This document shows positions 43,597 through 52,312 of a stretch of DNA of 64,000 nt, piece by piece. The notes under the pieces were generated by a model, which had not been told where the DNA came from, made no database searches, and saw nothing but the letters and a program-made list of their open reading frames with translations. The DNA is from Comamonas sp. (GTDB lineage: Bacteria > Pseudomonadota > Gammaproteobacteria > Burkholderiales > Burkholderiaceae_C): positions 186,001-250,000 of the forward strand of contig JAQVCA010000002.1 in assembly GCA_028690035.1 (NCBI GenBank), written 5' to 3'. Positions within the stretch are counted from its first letter, which is position 1; every line of letters begins with the position of its first letter. The translations under genes were made by a program, and so were the position numbers.

Positions 43597-45324
43597 ATGA
43601 CCAACCCACTTGCTCTTGTTGTCCCCCCCAATGCCTCCAGCCGCATGCGCCTGCACCCCAGTCGCTGGCTGTTGGTGGGCAGCGCTCTGGCGCTGGCGGC
43701 ATGCACCAGCGTCCCCCTACCCGAATGGCCCGCTGCAGGCACCACCCGCACTGGTGCCCCAACCGCAGCCACTGCGCCCAGTAGTCCAGCGCCAGCCCCC
43801 ACGGCCAGCACCAGCCCGGTGGTACAGACCAGCGTAGATCCGCTGCCCTACAGCCATGCGATTGCCTCACTCTTTCCGACCCCCAGCCAGCGCTACCAAA
43901 CCCCAGGCTTGAGTGATGGGCGCAGCACCTTCACCACCAACACCCAGTTGGCACAGCTGTTGCGCGATCTGCCGCGCCACAGCGAGCAAGGCCACCATCT
44001 GACCGTGCTGGAGGCGGGCAACTCACAAAACGGCCAACAGCTGTATGCCGTACTGGCTGCACACAGCGCCGACCTCAGCCCAGCAGCACTGGACAATACC
44101 CGCCGCCCCACTGTCATGATTGTGGCGGGCCAGCAAGGCAATGCGCCCGCCAGTACCGAGGCCGTGCTCGCCCTACTGCAAGAGTTAGACAGCGGCGGCC
44201 TGCTCCCCCCCATGCTGGCCAAAATCAACCTGCTGCTGGTGCCGCGCGCCAACCCCGATGGTTTTGATGCCAAAAGCAGCAGCACCGCCAATGGCACCGA
44301 CCTGCGCCGCGACCACTTACAGCTCAACACCCCCGAGGCGCGCGCCCTGGCACAGCTCATGAACCGCTACCGCCCAGCCATCGTCGTGGATGCCGGCGAG
44401 TTCCCAGCCCTGCAACCCACGCTGGAGCGCTTTGCTGCCGTACGCGCCAACGATGTCGGCGTGCAGTACGCACACACGGCCAACACACACGAATTCATCA
44501 CCAAAGCCACGCGCGAATGGTTCTACCAGCCGCTGCTGCAGCGCCTCGCCCAGGCAGAGCTGCGCGTCGATGCGCTGGCCAACCCCACCGGCAGCGACGC
44601 CAGCGCGGGTTTTGCCATGGACACCCCGGCGCCCACGACCCTGACCAACATCGCCACCCTGAAAAATGCCCTGGGCCTGATCGTGGACAGTCGGGGTAGC
44701 GACCTGGGCAGCACCCACATCCAGCGCCGCGTCCACAGTCATGTGCAAGCCATGCTGTCCGTGCTGGACAGCGCCAGCCTGCACGCAGCCGACCTGTACA
44801 AAATCCAAAGCTTTGCCGCGCGCGACACTGCCTCCAAAGCCTGCCAGGGCAATCTGGCCGTGCAGGCGCAGCCCACGACGCAGCAGCGCAAGATCACCCT
44901 GATCGACAGCGCCAGCGCCCAGCTGACTGAGCACACCGTCACCTGGCAATCGGCCCTGGAACTGAGCACGCCCCAGCTGCGCAGCCGCCCCTGTGGCTAC
45001 TGGCTCGCAGCTGAAGCGCGCAACACCGCAGCCCAGCTCGACCAACTGGGCGTACAGGTACAGCGCGTAGCCGAGATCACCCCCCTGGTGGCTGATGGCT
45101 ACCAAGCGGGCAGCAACGGCGCCGCCATCAGCGTGCAACGTGCCTTGATCGACGCCACCCCGGACAGCTACTACGTCAGCATGAACCAGCCCCAGGCCCA
45201 CTTGGCCAGCGCTGTCCTAGAGCCCGACACGACCTACAGCAGCTACGAGCAAGGTATCCTGGGCAACCTGTCCCACCTGGCACGCGTTGTCACCCCCGCC
45301 CCCTTGGTGTTTGCCGACGACTGA
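43597..45324 (+). CDS. M14 carboxypeptidase-like lipoprotein lacking metal ligands
   Basis: This is a 575-residue predicted lipoprotein. The lipobox LAAC places the lipidated Cys at residue 36, after a short polar lead and a hydrophobic segment. A Pro/Thr/Ala-rich linker follows, then a domain related to M14 zinc carboxypeptidases (RRPTVMIVAGQQGNAPAS, LVPRANPDGFD, DLRRDHLQLNTPEARAL, VVDAGEF, DSRGSDLG, QRRVHSHV). The zinc-binding H-x-x-E expected in the first motif reads QGNA, and the third ligand His expected before EF reads Gly. It may thus be a non-catalytic binding protein of the envelope. A shorter start at Met17 is possible. Confidence 0.75.
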   Translation: MTNPLALVVPPNASSRMRLHPSRWLLVGSALALAACTSVPLPEWPAAGTTRTGAPTAATAPSSPAPAPTASTSPVVQTSVDPLPYSHAIASLFPTPSQRYQTPGLSDGRSTFTTNTQLAQLLRDLPRHSEQGHHLTVLEAGNSQNGQQLYAVLAAHSADLSPAALDNTRRPTVMIVAGQQGNAPASTEAVLALLQELDSGGLLPPMLAKINLLLVPRANPDGFDAKSSSTANGTDLRRDHLQLNTPEARALAQLMNRYRPAIVVDAGEFPALQPTLERFAAVRANDVGVQYAHTANTHEFITKATREWFYQPLLQRLAQAELRVDALANPTGSDASAGFAMDTPAPTTLTNIATLKNALGLIVDSRGSDLGSTHIQRRVHSHVQAMLSVLDSASLHAADLYKIQSFAARDTASKACQGNLAVQAQPTTQQRKITLIDSASAQLTEHTVTWQSALELSTPQLRSRPCGYWLAAEARNTAAQLDQLGVQVQRVAEITPLVADGYQAGSNGAAISVQRALIDATPDSYYVSMNQPQAHLASAVLEPDTTYSSYEQGILGNLSHLARVVTPAPLVFADD

Positions 45325-45372
45325 GCAACACGCCCGCAAGCCCTGCTGCCCGGGGTATCATCGCCCCCCTCT

Positions 45373-45449
45373 CCGCCTGTAGCTCATCCGGATAGAGCAA
45401 TTGCCTTCTAAGCAATAGGTAGCTGGTTCGAGTCCAGCCAGGCGGGCCA
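45373..45449 (+). tRNA. tRNA-Arg (anticodon TCT)
   Basis: This 77-nt cloverleaf has acceptor stem CCGCCTG/CAGGCGG, discriminator G and encoded CCA. The anticodon loop CTTCTAA gives anticodon TCT, and the T arm contains GGTTCGAGTCC. It reads AGA codons. Its terminator follows 9 nt later. Confidence 0.95.
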
Positions 45450-45458
45450 ATAAAAACA

Positions 45459-45493
45459 ACGGGTTGCATGATTTTTCATGCAGCCCGTTTTTC
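45459..45493 (+). terminator. Terminator of tRNA-Arg
   Basis: A 12-bp stem with one G-T pair (ACGGGTTGCATG with CATGCAGCCCGT) surrounds a 6-nt loop and is followed by T residues. Its 3' half is the sequence repeated at 47041-47060. Confidence 0.9.
45471..45490 (+). repeat. Direct repeat, left copy (att-like)
   Basis: ATTTTTCATGCAGCCCGTTT is identical to 47041-47060; counting the preceding TTGCA with two mismatches, 25 of 27 bases agree. It is the loop and 3' arm of the tRNA-Arg terminator and marks the left edge of an AT-rich islet. Confidence 0.75.
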
Positions 45494-45866
45494 GTTTTAT
45501 GTCGCTTTCACAGTTGACACACAAATGCGCCGTGTCTGCGGCAGTCCGCGCTTAACCTATCAAGAATCACATTGCAATAGCTTATTTGTCAGATGTTGAA
45601 ATTTTGTGCAACAAAACGACACACTATGGCTTTTTTTTATGAGATCTATAGGATTGATTGCCTCAGCTTACAGACTTCCGTTTTCTTGAGGCCATCTAAA
45701 TTTTGTTAACCCCGCACAACCAAGAGGCAGATTTTTCTCTGAAAAATGGAATTGCTCTCTGCAATGATCTTGCTTTACTGAAGAGTAAGTTGGGTATTTT
45801 TCAAAAAACTTTGAAAATAATGCAGAAATTAAAATCGGATTTATTTTTCATCAAAGGACTCTCATT
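45494..45866. other. AT-rich spacer at the left of the islet
   Basis: This has much lower GC than the rest of the window. I see no gene, RNA or clear repeat. The promoter of the following secreted-protein gene must lie here; AAAGGA about 9 nt before its ATG is the ribosome site. Confidence 0.5.
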
Positions 45867-46406
45867 ATGAACAAACTACTCAAACTGACTGCACCTGCAA
45901 TCCTCTTGCTGGCCATTGGCGGTAATGCTTTGGCCAACGATAATAATGTAAATTTACCAGAGGGTTACTTTAAGCTGACGACTCATTTCCGTGAGGGAAA
46001 CAATGAATGCCTTGAGGGCAATCAGGCAAAAGGCTCCATGAATGGTGCTGCATTTATGGATGCATGTCAGAACGTATCTGGCCAGTTGTGGAAAGCAACA
46101 CCTGCTGGCAATGGCTACTTTAAGTTAACCACGCAATTCCGTGAGAGCCATGGTGAATGCCTTGAAGGCAACCAAGTCAAAGGCTCCATGAATGGCGCCG
46201 CATTTATGGACAAATGCCAGAACGTATCTGGTCAGTTGTGGAAAGCAACGCCTACTGGCAATGGCTACTTTAAGCTGACCACTCAATTCCGTGAGAGCCA
46301 TGGTGAATGCCTTGAAGGTAACCAAGTCAAAGGCTCCATGAATGGTGCCGCATTTATGGATAAATGCCAAAACGTCACTGGTCAACTTTGGAAAATTAAG
46401 CAGTAA
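45867..46406 (+). CDS. Secreted three-repeat protein, probably a ricin-B-like beta-trefoil
   Basis: This is a 179-residue exported protein. A signal peptide (residues 1-23, ending NALA) is followed by three tandem repeats of about 48 residues starting near 32, 80 and 128. Each reads GYFKLTTxFRE, then ECLEGNQxKGSMNGAAFMD, then CQNVxGQLWK. Each repeat has two cysteines and a Q-x-W (QLW) motif, the signature of ricin-type lectin repeats; three such repeats make one beta-trefoil. Repeats 2 and 3 are nearly identical also at DNA level, so the last duplication is recent. Low GC and the islet setting point to horizontal transfer. The ligand is unknown. Confidence 0.72.
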   Translation: MNKLLKLTAPAILLLAIGGNALANDNNVNLPEGYFKLTTHFREGNNECLEGNQAKGSMNGAAFMDACQNVSGQLWKATPAGNGYFKLTTQFRESHGECLEGNQVKGSMNGAAFMDKCQNVSGQLWKATPTGNGYFKLTTQFRESHGECLEGNQVKGSMNGAAFMDKCQNVTGQLWKIKQ

Positions 46407-46509
46407 ATAACAATTCACAGCCAATATGAAAAATATTGGCTGTATTTTTATCTATAAAAATAACTATAATTTAGCAATACTGTAAAATCAATCACTAAGT
46501 CAATTTTAC

Positions 46510-47013
46510 ATGAAGACTATTTATTTTTTTATTGCCGCATTTTTTTTCAATTTTTCTGCCCAAGCCAACGAGGATTGGTTTATTACCTCCAAAGGCTATG
46601 GCCCTGTGAAGGCTGGCATGTCTGTCGCTGAAGCAGAAGTTTTACTGAAATTCAAACTTAAAACTTTTGAAAATAAACCAATTGATAAATATTGTGATTA
46701 TGTCTCCTCAAGCGGACAACGGGAGGGGGTTGATTACATGATCCAAGAAGGTAAAATCAGCCGAATAGAAGTCTCTGACAGCAGAGTCAAAACCAAATCA
46801 GGCGCAAAAGTCGGGGACTCCACAGCCAAGCTCAAAGATATTTTTGGTTCACAGCTAGAAATAGAGCCTCACAAATACGATCCCAATGGATTTTATTATT
46901 ATCTTTGGGACAGTGATAAAAGCCACGGCGTAAAATTTGATATTTTAAAAGACAAAGTACGTCGAATATACGCTGGCGATCAGTCAATTGATTTGGTCGA
47001 AGGTTGTTTATAG
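46510..47013 (+). CDS. Secreted protein of unknown function
   Basis: This is a 167-residue protein with a Phe-rich signal peptide (about 1-19). The mature part contains KGYGPVKAGMSVAEAEVLL, a mid-protein Cys (KYCDYV), GVDYMIQEGKISRIEV and a C-terminal Cys (DLVEGCL); the two cysteines could form a disulfide. I recognise the pattern as a widespread unnamed family of small periplasmic proteins but cannot give a role. Codon use is AT-rich, like the lectin-like gene before it and unlike the genome. Confidence 0.65.
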   Translation: MKTIYFFIAAFFFNFSAQANEDWFITSKGYGPVKAGMSVAEAEVLLKFKLKTFENKPIDKYCDYVSSSGQREGVDYMIQEGKISRIEVSDSRVKTKSGAKVGDSTAKLKDIFGSQLEIEPHKYDPNGFYYYLWDSDKSHGVKFDILKDKVRRIYAGDQSIDLVEGCL

Positions 47014-47040
47014 ATTTGAATCCGCCTTTTCTATTGCAGT

Positions 47041-47060
47041 ATTTTTCATGCAGCCCGTTT
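47041..47060 (+). repeat. Direct repeat, right copy (att-like)
   Basis: This is a second copy of the 20-bp 3' half of the tRNA-Arg terminator. Here the 5' arm of the hairpin is missing, so it cannot fold as a terminator. It marks the right edge of the AT-rich islet. Confidence 0.75.
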
Positions 47061-47125
47061 GTGTTTGTTTTTGCCAAGGGGTAAACAAAGGGTCAACCAC
47101 TTTGCTGCGGTGCCAGCACGGGCAC

Positions 47126-47872
47126 TCAGGTGGCTTTGGGTAAATTCACCCGCTTTGCAAGCTCTTCGGCCGATTCTTTGCGCTCACTGTAACGGTCCAC
47201 CAGGTAGGGGGCCACATCGCGCGTCAGCAAGGTGAATTTCACCAGCTCTTCCATGACATCGACCACGCGATCGTAGTAACTGGAAGGTCTCATGCGATTG
47301 TCAGCATCAAATTCCTGAAAGGCTTTGGCCACCGAGGACTGGTTCGGAATCGTCAGCATGCGCATCCAGCGCCCCAGCACGCGCATCTGATTGACCGCAT
47401 TGAAGGACTGGCTGCCTCCACACACCTGCATCACGGCCAGGGTTTTGCCCTGGGTGGGGCGCACTGCACCGGCAGACAGGGGAATCCAGTCGATCTGGGC
47501 TTTCATGATGCCCGTCATCGCACCATGGCGCTCGGGCGAGCACCACACCATGCCTTCGGCCCACAGCGTCAGTGCGCGCAGTTCCTGCACCTTGGGGTGG
47601 CTCTCCGGCGCATCGTCGGGCAAAGGCAGCCCGCTGGGACAGAAGATTTGGGTCTCGGCCCCCATGGCCTGCAGCAAGCGCGCGGCCTCTTCCACCAGCA
47701 GGCGGCTGAAAGAGCGCTCACGCAACGACCCGTACAGCAGCAAGATGCGTGGCGGATGGCTGGCGCGCATGGGAGCGACCAAGTGTTCAGGGTCTGGAAC
47801 CCGAAAATGTGCTGGCACTACGGTAGGCAAAGCCTCCAAGGGTTGGGTTACATGCTCAGGCACGTTGTCCAT
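47126..47872 (-). CDS. arsH: NADPH-dependent FMN reductase ArsH
   Basis: This 248-residue flavoprotein is found in arsenic operons; it oxidises trivalent organoarsenicals and reduces quinones. Motifs are [15 protein letters not shown] (FMN phosphate loop), [26 protein letters not shown] and [14 protein letters not shown]. The start at 47872 overlaps arsC by 17 nt; an ATG at 47896 is an alternative that would enlarge the overlap. It is the last gene of the ars operon. Confidence 0.92.
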   Translation of the reverse strand: MDNVPEHVTQPLEALPTVVPAHFRVPDPEHLVAPMRASHPPRILLLYGSLRERSFSRLLVEEAARLLQAMGAETQIFCPSGLPLPDDAPESHPKVQELRALTLWAEGMVWCSPERHGAMTGIMKAQIDWIPLSAGAVRPTQGKTLAVMQVCGGSQSFNAVNQMRVLGRWMRMLTIPNQSSVAKAFQEFDADNRMRPSSYYDRVVDVMEELVKFTLLTRDVAPYLVDRYSERKESAEELAKRVNLPKAT

Positions 47873-48278
47873 CCTTTCCAACCACCACTTCACCATCTTC
47901 TTTGGTGAACGCCCCCCGCTGTGGGTTCGGCAAAATGTCCAGCACCACCTCGGAAGGGCGGCACAGGCGCACCCCCAGCGCGGTCTGAACGATGGGGCGC
48001 TGGATCAGGATGGGGTGCTGCGCAATCGCATCGAGCAACTGTGCATCCGTCAGCGCGGGGTTGCCCAGCCCCAGTTCTTCGTAGGGGGTGCCCTTTTGGC
48101 GCAGCACATCGCGCACGCTCAGGCCCATGGCCTGCACCAAACCCAGCAGCTCCTCGCGGCTGGGGGGCGTTTTGAGGTATTCCACCACCCGAGGCTCCAC
48201 GCCACTGTTGCGAATCATCGCCAGCGTGTTGCGTGAAGTGCCGCACTGGGGATTGTGGTAAATCGTGATATCGCTCAT
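47856..48278 (-). CDS. arsC: Arsenate reductase, glutaredoxin-coupled
   Basis: This is a 140-residue ArsC of the E. coli plasmid R773 type, which reduces arsenate to arsenite. The catalytic Cys is in [10 protein letters not shown]. The arginines that bind the oxyanion lie in PILIQRPIV and [10 protein letters not shown]. The start was set at [10 protein letters not shown]; a Met two codons earlier is possible. It lies 40 nt downstream of the efflux gene and overlaps arsH. Confidence 0.95.
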   Translation of the reverse strand: MSDITIYHNPQCGTSRNTLAMIRNSGVEPRVVEYLKTPPSREELLGLVQAMGLSVRDVLRQKGTPYEELGLGNPALTDAQLLDAIAQHPILIQRPIVQTALGVRLCRPSEVVLDILPNPQRGAFTKEDGEVVVGKDGQRA

Positions 48279-48318
48279 CGCCAAAGAATCCTCGTAAAAG
48301 TCTGGGTAGCCTGGGAGA

Positions 48319-49347
48319 TCAAGAAGTGGTCTGCTCGGCAGATGGGGGACGCCAGGCGTTGACCATGGCCACCAAAGACAGCATCACCGGCACCTCCACC
48401 AGCACGCCCACCACAGTGGCCAGGGCGGCGCCCGAATTCAGGCCAAACAACGAAATGGCCACGGCCACGGCCAGCTCAAAAAAGTTGGAGGTGCCAATCA
48501 GGCAGGCGGGGCCGGCCACGTTGTGCGGCAGCTTCAGCCGCTTCGCCATCCACCAGCTGAGGAAGAAAATGCCGTAGGTCTGCAGCACCAGGGGCACGGC
48601 AATCAGCCCAATCACCCCGGGCTGGGCCACGATGGTTTCTGCCTGAAAGCCAAACAGCAGCACCACGGTGGCAATCAGCCCCACGACAGACCATGGCTTG
48701 AGCGCCGCCACGTAGGCGCTCAAGGCCTGGGACGAGCGCTGCAGCAGCCAATGCCGCGTCCACATGCCCGCTGCCAGTGGCAGCACCACGTACAGCACGG
48801 TGCTCAGCACCAGGGTCTCCCAAGGCACCGTCACATTGGTTACGCCCAGCAAAAAGGCCGCAATCGGGGCAAAGGCAAAGACCATGATCAGGTCGTTCAC
48901 CGACACCTGCACCAGGGTGTAGTTGGCATCGCCTTTGACCAGTTGGCTCCAGACAAACACCATGGCTGTACACGGCGCCACCCCCAGCAAGATCATCCCG
49001 GCGATGTACTCGCTGGCCGACTGCGCATCCACCCAAGGCGCAAACAGATGCTGAAAAAACAGCACCCCCAACGCCGCCATGGTGAAAGGCTTGATGAGCC
49101 AGTTGACCACCAGCGTGAGCAGCAAACCCTGCGGGCGCTTGCCCACGTCTTTGACGGCGTGCCAGTCGATCTGAATCATCATCGGGTAAATCATCACCCA
49201 GATGAACACGGCCACCACCAGGTTGACCTGGGCGTATTCCAGGGCGGCCACTGCCTGAAATACCTCAGGCAACCACAGACCCAGCAGCACCCCGGCACCG
49301 ATGCCCAAGGCCACCCACACCGTTAAAAAACGCTCAAAAATTCCCAT
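48319..49347 (-). CDS. acr3: Arsenite efflux permease, Acr3 type
   Basis: This is a 342-residue membrane protein with about ten helices, of the ACR3 family that expels arsenite. It starts [23 protein letters not shown], and the conserved catalytic Cys is in [34 protein letters not shown] is also typical. The start at 49347 follows AAGGAAG with 8 nt spacing. It lies between arsR and arsC. Confidence 0.95.
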   Translation of the reverse strand: MGIFERFLTVWVALGIGAGVLLGLWLPEVFQAVAALEYAQVNLVVAVFIWVMIYPMMIQIDWHAVKDVGKRPQGLLLTLVVNWLIKPFTMAALGVLFFQHLFAPWVDAQSASEYIAGMILLGVAPCTAMVFVWSQLVKGDANYTLVQVSVNDLIMVFAFAPIAAFLLGVTNVTVPWETLVLSTVLYVVLPLAAGMWTRHWLLQRSSQALSAYVAALKPWSVVGLIATVVLLFGFQAETIVAQPGVIGLIAVPLVLQTYGIFFLSWWMAKRLKLPHNVAGPACLIGTSNFFELAVAVAISLFGLNSGAALATVVGVLVEVPVMLSLVAMVNAWRPPSAEQTTS

Positions 49348-49378
49348 TTTTTTCTTCCTTGATCCCAGTGTCCGGGCA

Positions 49379-49705
49379 TCAGCAATGCGTACAGACAGGC
49401 ACGCTGACCTCTGCACAAGGTTCTCCCTGGCAGCACTCTGCGGTCAAAAACGCCAGCAAAGCATGCATCCTGACCAGATCAGCCCGGTAGATGATGTGGC
49501 GCCCATTGCGCTCGCCAGTCACCAGGCCGGCATGGTGCAGTTCCTTCAGATGAAAGGACAAGGCCGTGGCGGGCACCTCCAAGGTCTGCGACATGCTGCT
49601 GGGCGTCAGCCCCGCCTTGCCTGCCACCACCAGCAGGCGAAACAGCTTCAGGCGGGTTTCTTGGGCCAGCGCTGCCAGCGCTTTGACCACTTCGGGTTCG
49701 TGCAT
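49379..49705 (-). CDS. arsR: Arsenic-responsive repressor ArsR
   Basis: This is a 108-residue winged-helix repressor of the ArsR/SmtB family. The DNA-binding region is [30 protein letters not shown] with wing [11 protein letters not shown]. The R773-type metal motif CVC in helix 4 is absent. Instead a C-terminal Cys cluster (CCQGEPC and CTHC) probably binds As(III), as in other ArsR subtypes. The start at 49705 has AAAGGAAC upstream. It is first in the operon arsR-acr3-arsC-arsH. Confidence 0.92.
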   Translation of the reverse strand: MHEPEVVKALAALAQETRLKLFRLLVVAGKAGLTPSSMSQTLEVPATALSFHLKELHHAGLVTGERNGRHIIYRADLVRMHALLAFLTAECCQGEPCAEVSVPVCTHC

Positions 49706-49767
49706 CGTGGTTCCTTTCGTCGGATGTCCGGTACATCCACACATCACACAATCGTTGGATGAAATTT

Positions 49768-49789
49768 TAATTCAAAAATAATTGAATTA
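49768..49789 (-). promoter_or_regulatory. Candidate ArsR operator
   Basis: The perfect inverted repeat TAATTCAA-N6-TTGAATTA lies 63 nt upstream of arsR in an AT-rich stretch. ArsR-family dimers bind such dyads over the promoter. Confidence 0.65.
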
Positions 49790-50007
49790 TTAAACAAACA
49801 CAAACCGCACCATGCCGATGCACATCGCATGCAGCCCGTGGTGCGTGCTGGTGCGTGAACGGCGATGGCACCGTCGAGTTCGTGCCCGGCAAGCCCATCT
49901 CGATCCAGGAATTCAAAAAATAAGCACCGCGCTTTTAAATAAATCTATAGCATACACCGCAAGACTGGCAAGCGTTTTCTGTGTTTTTCTTTATTATTTT
50001 TCAGCGA
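49790..50007. other. Intergenic stretch with a truncated coding remnant
   Basis: At 49828-49839 there is a 12-bp match (CATGCAGCCCGT) to the core of the tRNA-Arg terminator repeat. At 49855-49923 an open frame of 22 codons reads VNGDGTVEFVPGKP then ISIQEFKK and a stop. It has GC-rich codon use like chromosomal genes and no start or upstream part, so it is probably the 3' remnant of a lost gene. I do not recognise its family. Confidence 0.4.
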
Positions 50008-50883
50008 TTATTTTTCAGCGGCGCCCAGCACGATCTGCGCCTGCGGCGCGTAACCGTGGTTGAGCGGGCCGTGGCCCTGGCCGGTGTGTACCTGGGCGCC
50101 CGCAGCAATCGCCCCCAGGATGTAGGTGCGCGCCTGCTGCACGGCCTGTGCCAGCGCCAGGCCGCGCGCCAGATGGGCAGCGATGGCCGACGACAGCGTG
50201 CAGCCCGTGCCGTGGCCGTTGTGCGTGGCAATGCGCGCCGATTCCAGGCGCTGGCGCGAGCCATCGGCACCGGCGAGCAAATCCACCACCCAATCGCCCG
50301 AAAGGTGCCCACCTTTGAGCAGCACATGGGGCGCGCCCAGCGCCAGCAGTTGGGCGGCGGCGCCTTCCATCTCGTCGATGCTGTGGATGGGGCGGTTGAT
50401 GAGCCAACCGGCCTCGTCCAGATTGGGGGTGATGACGCTGGCCAGCGGGAACAACTCGCGCACCAGGGCATCGGCGGTTTCTTGGGCGATGAGGCGGTCG
50501 CCGCTGGTGGCCACCATCACCGGGTCGAGCACCACCTGCGTGATGCCGTAGCGGCGGATGGCATCGGCCACCGCGCGCACGCTTTCGGGCGCGCCCAGCA
50601 TGCCGATCTTGAGGGCATCGACGCCAATGTCTTGCAGCACGGCATCGAGCTGCGCGGCCAGCATCTGCACCGGCACGGCGTGGATGGCACGCACGCCCTG
50701 GGTGTTTTGCGCGGTGATGGCGGCAATGGCCGTCATGCCGTAGCAGCCCAGCGCGGCGAAGGTTTTCAGGTCGGCCTGAATACCAGCGCCGCCGCCGCTG
50801 TCGGAGCCAGCGATGGAAAGCACGCGCACATAGCGCGGGGTACGCGCCACGGCAGCGCTGGAGGGGGAAGCATCGTGTGTCAT
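50008..50883 (-). CDS. thiD: Hydroxymethylpyrimidine/phosphomethylpyrimidine kinase
   Basis: This 291-residue ribokinase-fold enzyme phosphorylates HMP and HMP-P for thiamine synthesis. Motifs are VLSIAGSDSGGGAGIQADLKTF at the N-terminus, DPVMVATSGDRL, ITPNLDEAGWL, LLKGGHLSGDWVVD, and the anion-hole THNGHGTGCTLSSAIAAHLARG. It is divergent from the riboswitch-controlled thiOSGE cluster, so the riboswitch does not lie in its own leader. Confidence 0.95.
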   Translation of the reverse strand: MTHDASPSSAAVARTPRYVRVLSIAGSDSGGGAGIQADLKTFAALGCYGMTAIAAITAQNTQGVRAIHAVPVQMLAAQLDAVLQDIGVDALKIGMLGAPESVRAVADAIRRYGITQVVLDPVMVATSGDRLIAQETADALVRELFPLASVITPNLDEAGWLINRPIHSIDEMEGAAAQLLALGAPHVLLKGGHLSGDWVVDLLAGADGSRQRLESARIATHNGHGTGCTLSSAIAAHLARGLALAQAVQQARTYILGAIAAGAQVHTGQGHGPLNHGYAPQAQIVLGAAEK

Positions 50884-50980
50884 GGCAAAAATTATGACTT
50901 ACGCCAAGCTTTGTGCAGGCCGCAAGAGCACACCGCCCGGGGTGTTGTTGCCCCTGTGCTGTAATGCCCGCTGCACGGAC

Positions 50981-51102
50981 GAAACAGGGGTGTCCCGCTG
51001 CCCAGGCAGGGCGGTTGCGCGACTGAGAACATACCCTGGGGCCCAGCTGCACCCGGCAGCGCCCCGCGACCCGATCCAGATCATGCTGGCGTGGGCAGTT
51101 TC
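50981..51102 (+). promoter_or_regulatory. TPP riboswitch
   Basis: This is a THI-box aptamer. GGGGTGTCC is near the 5' end, and the pyrimidine-sensor arm contains CTGAGA. The pyrophosphate-sensor arm includes ACCCGATCCAGATCATGCTGGCGTGGG in shortened form (51068-51094). P1 is closed by GAAAC (50981-50985) and GTTTC (51098-51102). It lies 75 nt before thiO and should lower expression of thiOSGE when thiamine pyrophosphate is high. Confidence 0.93.
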
Positions 51103-51176
51103 AGCAAGCAAGTGCCGCCACGCCGCTGGTGCGCGCCCCGGTTTTGTCCTTGGCCCCACTTTTTGGACCCCCACGG

Positions 51177-52280
51177 ATGAACACCATGTTTGCACTGACC
51201 TCTCCTTCTCACATCGTTGTTTTGGGCGCGGGCCTGATGGGCCGCCTGCTGGCGCTGTCGCTGGCGCGTCAGGGCCACCGCGTGCAGGTGATGGACGCCC
51301 ACGGCCCCCAGGGCGAAGGCGCCGCCGCCCCGGTGGCTGCAGCCATGCTGGCGCCGCTGGCCGAATCGGCCGTCACTGAGCCAAATGTGGTGCGCATGGG
51401 CCAGCACAGCCTGGAGCGCTGGCCGCAGCTGCTGCACAGCCTGCGCACGCCGGTGTACTTTCAGCGCAATGGCACCTTGGTGGTGTGGCACCGCCAAGAC
51501 CAGGCCGATGCACAGCGCCTGGCCGCGCTGTTTCATAAAAACCGCCAGATCAACACCACCCTGCCCCAGCCAGAAAACCTCAACGCCCAGCGCCTGGCCG
51601 AGGTGGAACCGGCCCTGCAAGGCCGCTTTCAGTCGGGCCTGCTGCTGCCCGACGAGGGCCAGCTGGACAACCGCCAGCTGCTGCCCGCGCTGCTCAAAGA
51701 GCTGGAGGCTCTGGGGGTGGAACTGCACTGGCACAGCCCGAAAGAGCTGTCCGACTTTGCCCCCGGCCAGAGCGGCCAGCCCGATCTGGTACTCGACTGC
51801 CGTGGCCTGGGCGCACGCACGGCCTGGACGCAGGTGCGCGGGGTGCGCGGCGAAGTGATCCGCGTACACGCCCCCGAGGTAACGCTGCAGCGCCCCACGC
51901 GCCTGATCCACCCGCGCTACTCGCTGTACATCGCGCCCAAGGAAAACCATCTGTTTGTGATTGGCGCCACCGAGATCGAATCCGACGACATGGGCCCGGC
52001 CAGCGTGCGCTCGACCATGGAGCTGCTCAGCGCCCTGTACACCGTGCACAGCGGCTTTGCCGAAGCGCGCATCTTGGAGCTCAACACCCAATGCCGCCCC
52101 ACCCTGCCCGACAACCTGCCCGCGCTGCGCTGGGTGGGCGAGCGCGTGCTGCAGGTCAACGGCCTGTACCGCCACGGCTACATGATCTCGCCCAGCATGC
52201 ACGACATCACCTTGCAGGTGCTGACCGACGGCCACAGCCCGCTGGCCCAAGCGCTGCAAGTGCCCGTGCTGCACAGCTAA
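51177..52280 (+). CDS. thiO: FAD-dependent glycine oxidase-type enzyme ThiO
   Basis: This 367-residue FAD amine oxidase supplies the glycine imine for the thiazole ring. The dinucleotide motif IVVLGAGLMGRLLALSLARQGH is followed by GEGAAAPVAAAMLAPLAES. C-terminally there are FVIGATEIESDD and NGLYRHGYMISPSMHD, which surround the active site. The start at 51177 (MNTMFALTS) or three codons later at 51186 cannot be separated. It follows the TPP riboswitch and is 32 nt ahead of thiS. Confidence 0.92.
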   Translation: MNTMFALTSPSHIVVLGAGLMGRLLALSLARQGHRVQVMDAHGPQGEGAAAPVAAAMLAPLAESAVTEPNVVRMGQHSLERWPQLLHSLRTPVYFQRNGTLVVWHRQDQADAQRLAALFHKNRQINTTLPQPENLNAQRLAEVEPALQGRFQSGLLLPDEGQLDNRQLLPALLKELEALGVELHWHSPKELSDFAPGQSGQPDLVLDCRGLGARTAWTQVRGVRGEVIRVHAPEVTLQRPTRLIHPRYSLYIAPKENHLFVIGATEIESDDMGPASVRSTMELLSALYTVHSGFAEARILELNTQCRPTLPDNLPALRWVGERVLQVNGLYRHGYMISPSMHDITLQVLTDGHSPLAQALQVPVLHS

Positions 52281-52312
52281 AGACGCAACCAAAAACGATA
52301 AGCTTGCCCACC

